NCBI GenBank assembly: GCA_903927495.1
Contig: CAIYNH010000708.1
Coordinates: forward strand, 1 to 5,592
Direction: 5' to 3'
From: an uncultured beta proteobacterium
GTDB lineage: Bacteria > Pseudomonadota > Gammaproteobacteria > Burkholderiales > Burkholderiaceae_C
DNA: 5,592 nt
In this document: positions 1 to 5,535 of the stretch, one piece after another
Position numbering within the stretch: the first letter of the stretch is position 1
Layout of the letters: the number at the start of each line of letters is the position of its first letter
The notes under the pieces: model-generated
Databases searched by the model: none
Told to the model about the DNA's origin: nothing
Seen by the model: only the letters and a program-made list of their open reading frames with translations
Position numbers and translations under genes: made by a program

Positions 1-75
1 AATTGCCTGCGCCTGACGGTAGGCACGGCCGATGAAAATCGCCAGATGTTGGCCGCTTTTGAAGCATTACTATGA
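1..75 (+). CDS. hisC: Histidinol-phosphate aminotransferase, C-terminal fragment (5' end outside window)
   Basis: Frame 1 is open from the window edge and gives 24 residues ending in a TGA at 73-75. The tail contains [13 protein letters not shown], which matches the C-terminal 'CLRITVGTPEEN' signature of PLP-dependent histidinol-phosphate aminotransferases (class I/II fold). There an Arg contacts the substrate phosphate/carboxylate region. The enzyme is cytosolic and converts imidazole acetol-phosphate plus glutamate to histidinol phosphate. Its stop overlaps the hisB start (ATGA, 72-75), the usual sign of translational coupling in a his operon. Only the tail is visible, but the motif plus hisB immediately downstream makes the call strong. 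The catalytic lysine and most of the protein lie outside the window. Confidence 0.88.
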   Translation, partial: NCLRLTVGTADENRQMLAAFEALL

Positions 76-710
76 CAAACTACCCATTAACTGAACTCAC
101 CGAAACCTTGCGCAACCGCACTGAGCGTGTTGCAGAAGTCGTGCGAAATACGGCTGAGACCAACATCAACGTGCGCCTCAATCTGGACGGCACCGGCCAG
201 TCGCATCTGCACACCGGTATTGGTTTTCTGGATCACATGCTCGACCAGATTGCGCGACACGGCATGCTGGATCTGGACATTGATGCCGAGGGCGACTTGC
301 ACATTGATGCCCATCACACCGTAGAAGATGTCGGCATCACGCTGGGGCAGGCCGTGTTCAAGGCCATTGGTGACAAAAAAGGAATTCGCCGTTACGGTCA
401 CGCTTATGTGCCGCTGGACGAGGCTTTAAGCCGGGTGGTGGTCGATTTTTCTGGCCGCCCCGGCTTGAGCATGGACGTGCCATTCACCAGCGGCTCGATT
501 GGCACCTTTGATTCGCAACTGGTGCATGAGTTTTTTCAGGGATTTGTTAACCACGCGCTGGTTACGCTGCACATTGACAACCTGAAAGGTGCCAACGCCC
601 ACCATCAGGCCGAGTCAGTGTTCAAAGCCTTCGCTCGCGCCTTGCGTGACGCGGTGGAACTTGATCCGCGCGCCCAAGGGCAAATTCCTTCGACCAAAGG
701 CTCGCTGTAA
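72..710 (+). CDS. hisB: Imidazoleglycerol-phosphate dehydratase (monofunctional)
   Basis: This 212-residue protein dehydrates imidazole glycerol phosphate to imidazole acetol phosphate, a cytosolic step of histidine synthesis. Family signatures are clear: [17 protein letters not shown] (about 48-64), the metal-binding HHTVED (81-86) and the second metal motif HHQAES (177-182). These are the His/Glu ligands of the manganese centres. There is no N-terminal HAD phosphatase domain, so this is the monofunctional type and not the bifunctional E. coli HisB; histidinol phosphatase must be encoded elsewhere. The core begins near residue 19 ([13 protein letters not shown]), leaving a leader of about 18 residues that many homologues lack or vary. 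No ATG lies between residue 1 and Met56, and the ATG at 72 overlaps the hisC stop as ATGA, so I keep this start. The Shine-Dalgarno sequence is weak, consistent with coupling to hisC. Confidence 0.97.
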   Translation: MTNYPLTELTETLRNRTERVAEVVRNTAETNINVRLNLDGTGQSHLHTGIGFLDHMLDQIARHGMLDLDIDAEGDLHIDAHHTVEDVGITLGQAVFKAIGDKKGIRRYGHAYVPLDEALSRVVVDFSGRPGLSMDVPFTSGSIGTFDSQLVHEFFQGFVNHALVTLHIDNLKGANAHHQAESVFKAFARALRDAVELDPRAQGQIPSTKGSL

Positions 711-860
711 TTGTGCAACGGTTTAGCGCCCTGACATGCCATTTAAACTTTTCCAAAGTTCCGGTGTCATTCCCAGATTCGACGGAGTGACCGTGCGGGG
801 TTCTATTTAAGATTCTATGAATATGTCAATCAATCGCTCGTCCATCTTGCGTAAGGCACT
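711..860. other. hisB-hisH intergenic gap, non-coding with two micro-ORFs
   Basis: This 150-nt gap breaks an otherwise tight his operon and holds no recognisable gene. It contains an AT-rich perfect hairpin at 746-760 (AACTTT-TCC-AAAGTT). It also contains two very short + strand reading frames: 736-810 (24 codons, no Shine-Dalgarno) and 817-864 (15 codons, starting MNMSINRSSIL). The second ends in a TGA that overlaps the hisH ATG as ATGA. Neither is rich in His codons, so a classical his attenuator leader is not supported. No convincing -35/-10 pair is visible; CTGACA at 731-736 has no good -10 partner at 16-18 nt. In other Burkholderiales a marC-family gene can sit between hisB and hisH, but I see no trace of one here. 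Confidence 0.5.
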
Positions 861-868
861 ATGAATAT
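815..868 (+). repeat. Direct repeat CTATGAATAT duplicating the hisH start context
   Basis: The 10-mer CTATGAATAT occurs at 815-824 and again at 859-868, a period of 44 nt. The second copy carries the hisH start codon (ATG 861-863). The first copy starts a 15-codon frame that ends at the hisH start. A perfect 10-nt match so close by is unlikely but possible by chance. It may be the remnant of a small tandem duplication or a genuine coupled upstream start. Confidence 0.45.
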
Positions 869-1544
869 CATAGTAAATACTCGATCCGTCAAAACCGTTG
901 CAGTGGTTGATTACGGCATGGGCAATTTGCGCTCGGTCTCGCAGGCCGTGCAGGCTGCTGCCATTGGTACCGGTTTCACAGTGGTAATTACCAGTGACCC
1001 GGAGGTGGTGCGCGGTGCCGAGCGCGTGGTGTTGCCAGGTCAGGGTGCCATGCCGGACTGCATGCGTGAGCTGCGTGAATCAGGCTTGCAGCAGTCAGTG
1101 CTTGAAGCTGCCGCCCACAAACCCCTGTTTGGCGTGTGCGTTGGCATGCAAATGCTGTTGGATCACAGCGCTGAGGGCAACACACCGGGTTTGGGTTTGA
1201 TTCACGGCAAAGTGATTAAATTTGACCTTGTCGGCCAGTTACAGCCAGATGGTAGCCGTTACAAAGTACCGCAAATGGGCTGGAACCAAGTCTGGCGCGC
1301 CAACCATGGCGGCCCGGCACACCCGGTGTGGGGTAATGTGCCGGATGGTAGTTATTTTTATTTTGTGCACAGTTTTTACGCAAAACCGTCAGATTCACAC
1401 CACAGCGTAGGTGAAACCGAGTACGGTCAGCGCTTCTGTTCGGCGATTGCGCGTGATAATATTTTTGCTACTCAATTTCACCCCGAAAAAAGTTCTGAAC
1501 ACGGCTTAAGCCTGTACCGCAACTTCCTCCATTGGAACCCTTGA
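861..1544 (+). CDS. hisH: Imidazole glycerol phosphate synthase, glutaminase subunit
   Basis: This 227-residue class I glutamine amidotransferase hydrolyses glutamine and channels ammonia to HisF, which makes IGP and AICAR from PRFAR. The order of motifs is normal: [11 protein letters not shown] (16-26), the oxyanion-region [12 protein letters not shown] (57-68), the nucleophile elbow GVCVGMQML with Cys93, MGWNQV (139-144), YFVHSFYA (167-174), and [13 protein letters not shown] (203-215) with catalytic His207 and Glu209. The full triad is present, so the enzyme should be active. The PGQGAM and GVCVGMQ forms are typical of Burkholderiales. The start at ATG 861 has AAGG at 853-856 at workable spacing. 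It gives about ten residues ahead of the usual start of the fold, and no later ATG fits. hisF, the obligate partner, is not in this window. Confidence 0.97.
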   Translation: MNIIVNTRSVKTVAVVDYGMGNLRSVSQAVQAAAIGTGFTVVITSDPEVVRGAERVVLPGQGAMPDCMRELRESGLQQSVLEAAAHKPLFGVCVGMQMLLDHSAEGNTPGLGLIHGKVIKFDLVGQLQPDGSRYKVPQMGWNQVWRANHGGPAHPVWGNVPDGSYFYFVHSFYAKPSDSHHSVGETEYGQRFCSAIARDNIFATQFHPEKSSEHGLSLYRNFLHWNP

Positions 1545-1564
1545 AACGCTTTTTAATCACCGTT

Positions 1565-1587
1565 CGGGCCATGCCTGGCAAGGCCCG
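1565..1587 (+). other. GC-rich hairpin in the hisH-hisA gap
   Basis: CGGGCC (1565-1570) can pair with GGCCCG (1582-1587) around an 11-nt loop. A competing smaller stem, GCCA-TGCC-TGGC, lies at 1568-1579. Only three T residues follow, so it is not a convincing intrinsic terminator. In the middle of an operon it could act as a weak attenuator or a processing or stability element, or have no role. The hisA start follows 25 nt later. Confidence 0.4.
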
Positions 1588-1612
1588 TTTCTCATCCTCC
1601 CACTGAAGCATC

Positions 1613-2353
1613 ATGCTTTTAATTCCTGCGATCGATCTTAAAGACGGCCATTGTGTGCGCTTGCAACAAGGCGACATGAAACTTTCCACCACCTTCAGCG
1701 AAGAGCCCATCGTCATGGCGCGCAAATGGGTTGACAAAGGCGCGCGTCGCCTGCATTTGGTGGACTTGAATGGGGCATTTGCCGGGCATCCCAAGAATGA
1801 GAGTGCGATACGCAAGATTCTCAAGGATGTAGGCAGCGAAGTTGACGTGCAATTAGGCGGTGGTATTCGTGATCTTGACACCATTGAGCGTTATCTGGAT
1901 GCCGGCCTGCGCTACGTCATCATTGGCACTGCTGCGGTGCGCAATCCGGGTTTTCTGCAAGATGCGTGTACCGCATTTGGTGGTCATATCATCGTTGGAC
2001 TTGATGCCAGAGACGGCAAGGTCGCCACCGATGGCTGGAGCAAACTCACCCGCCATGATGTGGTTGATCTGGGTAAGAAATTTGAAGATTTTGGTGTCGA
2101 ATCAATCATCTATACCGACATTGGCAGAGACGGCATGCTGACTGGCATCAACATTGAGGCCACTGTACGCTTAGCCCAGGCCCTGACAATTCCGGTGATC
2201 GCCTCGGGAGGGCTGAGCAACATGGCTGACATCGAAGCACTGTGTGCGGTCGAAGACGAGGGTGTCGAAGGGGTGATCTGCGGTCGGGCTATCTACAACG
2301 GCAACCTGGACTTTGAAACGGCGCAGGAACGGGCCGACGAGTTGAACGGGTAG
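1613..2353 (+). CDS. hisA: ProFAR isomerase, 1-(5-phosphoribosyl)-5-[(5-phosphoribosylamino)methylideneamino]imidazole-4-carboxamide isomerase
   Basis: This 246-residue (beta/alpha)8-barrel enzyme catalyses the Amadori rearrangement of ProFAR to PRFAR, the substrate of HisH-HisF. The length is normal for the family. Visible signatures are [17 protein letters not shown] at the N-terminus with catalytic Asp8, DLNGAFAG (51-58), the first phosphate-binding loop LGGGIRD (81-87), IGTAAVRNP (104-112), VGLDARDG (128-135) with catalytic Asp131, YTDIGRDGM (167-175) and the second phosphate site ASGGL (197-201). The twofold barrel repeat of Asp8 and Asp131 distinguishes it, with the sequence details, from HisF, whose N-terminus typically reads LAKRIIPCLDV. 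The ATG at 1613 is exactly the conserved start; the Shine-Dalgarno sequence is poor. The stop lies 12 nt from the convergent queG stop, and no terminator hairpin is visible between them. Confidence 0.97.
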   Translation: MLLIPAIDLKDGHCVRLQQGDMKLSTTFSEEPIVMARKWVDKGARRLHLVDLNGAFAGHPKNESAIRKILKDVGSEVDVQLGGGIRDLDTIERYLDAGLRYVIIGTAAVRNPGFLQDACTAFGGHIIVGLDARDGKVATDGWSKLTRHDVVDLGKKFEDFGVESIIYTDIGRDGMLTGINIEATVRLAQALTIPVIASGGLSNMADIEALCAVEDEGVEGVICGRAIYNGNLDFETAQERADELNG

Positions 2354-2365
2354 TGTCTTCATTTT

Positions 2366-3445
2366 TCAGCCAAGCGCCCAGAGCACATGGTCTCGAACCA
2401 GCGGGCTAGGGTGTTTGGTGCGTCGTTCAAGCGCGGCAACCAAGCCCGGGTCGGCAGTAATCCGCAGCGCATTGCCCAAGGCAACTGCAATATTGCGAAG
2501 CCAGCGTTCATGACCGATACGACGAATCGGGCTGCCTTCGGTGAAACGCAAAAACTCATCTTCTGTCCAGTCGAACAACGCAACCAATTGGCGACCAATC
2601 AAACCAGTGCGTGCGTCAAAGTCAGGCAACGTACTGCGTTGGGCAAACTTGTTCCATGGGCAAATGAGTTGACAGTCGTCGCAGCCGTAAATGCGGTTAC
2701 CCATCAGCGGTCGCAGTTCCACCGGAATTGATCCAGCATACTCAATCGTCAGGTACGAAATACAGCGGCGTGCATCGAGTCGGTAAGGAGCCACGATGGC
2801 CTGCGTCGGGCATATGTCCAAACAAGCTGTGCAGCGGCCACAGTGTTGCGATACAGACTCACTTATTGGTAGTGAAACATCAATAAATATTTCACCCAGA
2901 AAAAACATGGAACCCGCTTCCCGGTTCAGCAAAAGCGTGTGCTTGCCGCGCCAGCCCTGGCCACTCAAACTTGCCAGTTCGGCCTCAAGCACCGGGGCAG
3001 AGTCAGTGAACACGCGGTAACCAAAAGGTCCCAGTTCAGCGGAGATCTGTTCGCTTAAGCGTTGCAAACGTTGCCGCATCACCTTGTGGTAATCACGCCC
3101 ACGAGCATATACCGAGACGATCGCCTCGGTCGGGTGACGTAGTCGGTTGAGCTCAACGGTTTGCCAGTTGGAGTCAGAAGCGGCAGGCAAATAGTCCATG
3201 CGGGCAGTGATCACGCTCAGTGTGTCTGGCACCAACTCAACCGGACGGGCCCGCTTCAAACCATGCGCAGCCATATAACCCATGTCGCCATGAAACCCCT
3301 GGGCCAGCCACGCGGATAATCCAGGCTCTGCTGCAGTTAAATCGACCCCAGCGATACCAATTTGGGAGAATCCCAATGCTCTGCCCCATGCCTGAATTTT
3401 TGAGACCCAAAGGCTACCGTTGATATGTGTTCTGGAATTGTTCAC
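2366..3445 (-). CDS. queG: Epoxyqueuosine reductase
   Basis: QueG reduces epoxyqueuosine to queuosine at tRNA position 34 (GUN anticodons), using cobalamin and two [4Fe-4S] clusters in the cytosol. From the chosen GTG the product is 359 residues. Recognisable blocks are WGRALGFSQIGIAG, FHGDMGYMAAHGLKRARP, SVITARMDYLP, FTDSAPVLEAELA, GWRGKHTLLL, the ferredoxin-like CGRCTACLDICP, RCISYLTIEY, the second cluster CDDCQLICPWN, and a short HEAT-like C-terminal tail beginning SPIRRIGHERWLRN. All eight expected cluster cysteines are present. Start choice: the frame stays open upstream to an ATG at 3505 (379 aa) and a GTG at 3553 (395 aa), but family similarity starts only about 12 residues after the GTG at 3443-3445. 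The longer starts would lie deep inside tsaE on the other strand. A TACAAT on the minus strand at 3452-3457 could be a -10 box. The product call is firm; the start is uncertain. Confidence 0.95.
   Translation of the reverse strand: MNNSRTHINGSLWVSKIQAWGRALGFSQIGIAGVDLTAAEPGLSAWLAQGFHGDMGYMAAHGLKRARPVELVPDTLSVITARMDYLPAASDSNWQTVELNRLRHPTEAIVSVYARGRDYHKVMRQRLQRLSEQISAELGPFGYRVFTDSAPVLEAELASLSGQGWRGKHTLLLNREAGSMFFLGEIFIDVSLPISESVSQHCGRCTACLDICPTQAIVAPYRLDARRCISYLTIEYAGSIPVELRPLMGNRIYGCDDCQLICPWNKFAQRSTLPDFDARTGLIGRQLVALFDWTEDEFLRFTEGSPIRRIGHERWLRNIAVALGNALRITADPGLVAALERRTKHPSPLVRDHVLWALG
3362..3376. repeat. Perfect 15-nt dyad TTGGGA-GAA-TCCCAA
   Basis: Two 6-nt arms (3362-3367 and 3371-3376) are exact reverse complements around a GAA centre. 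The dyad lies inside the first codons of queG (residues around GFSQ) and about 50-85 nt upstream of the two possible tsaE starts. It could be a protein-binding operator or a small hairpin for the divergent pair, or a chance result of the coding sequence. It resembles no operator I can name. Confidence 0.35.
3400..3429 (+). promoter_or_regulatory. Possible weak promoter for tsaE-amiC
   Basis: TTGAGA (3400-3405) matches five of six -35 consensus bases. At a spacing of 18 nt lies TATGTG (3424-3429), which matches only three of six -10 bases. A transcript from here would start near 3436, downstream of the ATG at 3425, and would favour the tsaE start at 3461. The tsaE promoter must in any case lie within queG, because no free intergenic space exists. 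Confidence 0.2.
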
Positions 3446-3460
3446 TTGCCCATTGTAGAA

Positions 3461-3946
3461 ATGCTGGTTTGGCCCGATGAATCGGCCACACAGCGCTTCG
3501 CCCATCGCTTGGCCAGGCTGCCTTTGCTGGGTAATGCCTATCTGGAATTGCACGGCGATCTAGGCACGGGCAAAACCACCCTGGTACGCCACCTGCTTAG
3601 CGCGCTGGGTGTCACTGGCCGCATCAAAAGTCCAACCTATGCAGTGGTTGAACCCTATGAATTGCCTACTCTGAATATCTGGCATTTTGATTTTTACCGT
3701 TTCAACGACCCGCATGAATGGGAAGATGCTGGCTTTCGGGACATATTTGCCAGCCCGGGCTTGAAGGTTGCCGAATGGCCTGAGAAGGCGGCTGGCAGCG
3801 TGCCGCAAGCTGACCTGGTTTTCCACCTGAGCCTGGCGATTCACGAATCGCGTTTGGTCACCTTGCAGGCCTACACAGCGGTGGGTGAGGGTTTAATGAA
3901 AGACCTTTGCGCTGAACCGGTATCACAACCAGAGGTAGCCGAGTGA
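3461..3946 (+). CDS. tsaE: tRNA threonylcarbamoyladenosine biosynthesis ATPase
   Basis: This is a small P-loop ATPase that works with TsaB and TsaD to place the threonylcarbamoyl group on A37 of ANN-decoding tRNAs (t6A). From ATG 3461 it has 161 residues, close to the family norm. Visible are the Walker A GDLGTGKTT (32-40, Lys38), KSPTY (56-60), VEPY (63-66), the HFDFYR block (75-80) that holds the Walker B-like Asp, and AEWPEKA (104-110). The fold is complete. An in-frame ATG at 3425 would add 12 residues (MCSGIVHLPIVE), with AAAGG 11 nt upstream. Homologues normally begin at about the LVWPDESAT segment, so I prefer 3461, but this is not settled. The TGA stop overlaps the amiC GTG (GTGA 3943-3946). 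The tsaE-amidase pairing is also found in E. coli (tsaE-amiB-mutL) and supports the call. Confidence 0.95.
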   Translation: MLVWPDESATQRFAHRLARLPLLGNAYLELHGDLGTGKTTLVRHLLSALGVTGRIKSPTYAVVEPYELPTLNIWHFDFYRFNDPHEWEDAGFRDIFASPGLKVAEWPEKAAGSVPQADLVFHLSLAIHESRLVTLQAYTAVGEGLMKDLCAEPVSQPEVAE

Positions 3947-5361
3947 AACGACGCGATTTGCTGCAAAGCGGCGCTGTGATGCTGTTGCTCGGTGCGCACC
4001 ACATTGCGCGGGGCGGCATCATTCTGGCGGTGCGGGTTTGGCCGGCTCAAGAATACTCACGGGTGACCATTGAATCTGACACGCAACTTCAATTCAAGCA
4101 ATATTTTGTACCTAATCCACCTCGCTTGGCGGTTGATGTCGAAGGGATTACGCTGAACCAGGCGCTCAAAGAGTTGGTGGCCAAGGTGGGTCCGACGGAT
4201 CCCACCATCCATGGCATTCGCGTTGGCCAATTCAGCCCCGGGGTGGTGCGTTTAGTGGTTGATCTTAAGCAGCCCATTACGCCGCAGGTTTTCACCCTGC
4301 CGCCGGTTGCAGCCTACCAGCATCGTATGGTGTTTGACCTGTATCCGACAAAGGTAATTGACCCGTTGGAAGCGTTAATTGCCGATCGCCTCCAAGACAG
4401 TGCAGCACCAAAATCTGGCGCAAGCACAACGACCGATCCACTGGGCGATTTGATGTTGGAAAAGGCACAAAAACCCTCTGACAGTGTGAAGTCGGCTAGT
4501 TCGATGCCAATGACTAGTAGCTCCAAAAATGTTATTGTTTCGGTAGCAACTAGCGCAGTACAGGCGGGCTCTAAAGTCAATAATGACATAAGAAAATCTG
4601 ATGCCACCAGTACCATGGCGACGCCCCCTGCCGCTACTGACAGGCTCATCATTATTGCGCTCGATGCCGGCCATGGTGGCGAAGATCCTGGTGCCATTGG
4701 TCCAGGGGGAACCTTCGAAAAAGACGTGGTGCTGCGACTGGCACACCGAATGCGCGATCGCATCAACGCCAGAACCATCAACGGCAATGCCATGCGAGCG
4801 TTCCTGACTCGAGATGCTGACTTTTTTGTTCCCTTGCACAGCAGGGTAGACAAAGCCCGCCGAGTGCAAGCAGACTTGTTTATCAGTCTGCATGCCGATG
4901 CATTTTTTACCCCGCATCCGCAAGGTGCCAGCGTGTTTGCCTTGAGTCAAGGGGGTGCGTCAAGTACCGCTGCGCGCTGGATGGCGGACAAAGAAAACAA
5001 AGCCGACCTGATTGGTGGTCTCAATGTCAAGGCCAAAGACGCTCAAGTCAAGCGTGCACTGCTGGACATGAGTACCTCTGCTCAGATCAGGGACAGTCTG
5101 CGACTTGGAGGTGCCATGCTGGGTGAAATCGGCCGGGTTGGCAATCTTCACAAAAATCGGGTGGAGCAAGCCGGATTTGCGGTACTCAAGGCCCCTGACA
5201 TTCCCAGCGTGCTGGTAGAGGCGGCATTTATCAGCAACCCAACTGAGGAAGCCAAACTTAACAGCGATGCTTACCAAGAAGATTTGGCCGATGCCCTTAT
5301 GCGTGGCATAGAACGCTATTTTTCAAGCAACCCGCCGTTGGCAAGAAACCGTAGCGTTTGA
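3943..5361 (+). CDS. amiC: N-acetylmuramoyl-L-alanine amidase, exported, AmiC type
   Basis: This 472-residue zinc amidase cleaves the MurNAc-L-Ala bond of periplasmic peptidoglycan, in this family mainly at the division septum. It starts with GTG overlapping the tsaE stop. Residues 1-24 form a Tat-like signal (KRRDLLQSG, then a hydrophobic stretch, with possible cleavage after ARG). An AMIN domain covers about 28-135 (AVRVWPAQEYSRVTIE at its start) and should target the protein to the septum. Residues about 140-232 are a Ser/Thr/Ala-rich, probably disordered linker. Amidase_3 spans about 235-460: DAGHGGEDPGA with Zn ligand His244, FEKDVVL with Glu259, SLHADA with His317, and catalytic Glu426 in VLVEAAFISN. 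The insertion at about 340-405 corresponds to the region holding the autoinhibitory helix of AmiB/AmiC, which suggests activation by an EnvC/NlpD-type LytM factor (family knowledge, not shown here). Confidence 0.96.
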   Translation: MKRRDLLQSGAVMLLLGAHHIARGGIILAVRVWPAQEYSRVTIESDTQLQFKQYFVPNPPRLAVDVEGITLNQALKELVAKVGPTDPTIHGIRVGQFSPGVVRLVVDLKQPITPQVFTLPPVAAYQHRMVFDLYPTKVIDPLEALIADRLQDSAAPKSGASTTTDPLGDLMLEKAQKPSDSVKSASSMPMTSSSKNVIVSVATSAVQAGSKVNNDIRKSDATSTMATPPAATDRLIIIALDAGHGGEDPGAIGPGGTFEKDVVLRLAHRMRDRINARTINGNAMRAFLTRDADFFVPLHSRVDKARRVQADLFISLHADAFFTPHPQGASVFALSQGGASSTAARWMADKENKADLIGGLNVKAKDAQVKRALLDMSTSAQIRDSLRLGGAMLGEIGRVGNLHKNRVEQAGFAVLKAPDIPSVLVEAAFISNPTEEAKLNSDAYQEDLADALMRGIERYFSSNPPLARNRSV

Positions 5362-5397
5362 ATGTTTTAACCATGCAGGCATCGGGTTAATTCAAAC
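5356..5397 (+). other. Long imperfect hairpin spanning the amiC stop codon
   Basis: GTTTGAAT (5356-5363, containing the TGA stop) is the exact reverse complement of ATTCAAAC (5390-5397). Inside it, TAACC (5368-5372) pairs with GGTTA (5385-5389), leaving a 4-nt bulge (5364-5367) and a 12-nt loop. Thirteen pairs in all is a substantial stem. No T-run follows, so it does not look like a standard intrinsic terminator. It may protect the 3' end of the mRNA or act with a weak downstream termination signal. Confidence 0.5.
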
Positions 5398-5490
5398 TGG
5401 GTGCGCAGTTCGCGTAAGCTGACCACAGTGTGAGAAGTCAAGCAAAACAGCCAGAGTAAGGTGGATTTTGAATGAAGCCTGATGAAACCA

Positions 5491-5514
5491 AGTGATAGTT
5501 GATGGTTGATCACT
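5491..5514. repeat. Dyad AGTGAT-N12-ATCACT over the tRNA promoter -35 region
   Basis: AGTGAT (5491-5496) and ATCACT (5509-5514) are exact inverted 6-mers. The spacer holds the first copy of TTGAT (5499-5503), and a second copy (5506-5510) runs into the right arm. The element overlaps the proposed -35 box, a position where a bound protein could influence initiation. It may also be chance; I cannot tie it to a known regulator. Confidence 0.35.
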
Positions 5515-5525
5515 GTCGCTATAAT
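5499..5525 (+). promoter_or_regulatory. Sigma70-type promoter of tRNA-Pro
   Basis: A perfect -10 box TATAAT lies at 5520-5525. Upstream, TTGATG (5499-5504) can serve as -35 at 15 nt, or GTTGAT (5498-5503) at 16 nt, both short of the ideal 17. Transcription would begin near 5532, only about four nt before the mature tRNA 5' end, so the precursor leader would be very short. The location just ahead of a tRNA makes the -10 call credible; the -35 assignment is less certain. Confidence 0.7.
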
Positions 5526-5535
5526 AGGTAACTCT

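Noticed and set aside
711..860. Histidine attenuator leader before hisH
   Set aside because: Neither micro-ORF contains a run of His codons and no terminator/antiterminator pair with a T-run is visible.
1565..1590. Intrinsic terminator between hisH and hisA
   Set aside because: The stem is only six pairs with an 11-nt loop and just three T residues follow, so I list it only as a hairpin.
1468..1884. A 138-codon minus-strand frame across the hisH end and hisA start
   Set aside because: It is antisense to two conserved genes, has no family resemblance and offers no ribosome site; it is best explained as a chance open frame.
3560..3844. A 94-codon minus-strand frame opposite tsaE
   Set aside because: It is antisense to the Walker A and HFDFYR regions of tsaE and has no recognisable motif.
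4314..4950. Two long overlapping minus-strand frames (179 and 191 codons) opposite amiC
   Set aside because: They lie wholly antisense to the well-supported amiC signal, linker and catalytic core, overlap each other in different frames, and their translations show no recognisable domain; they are shadows.
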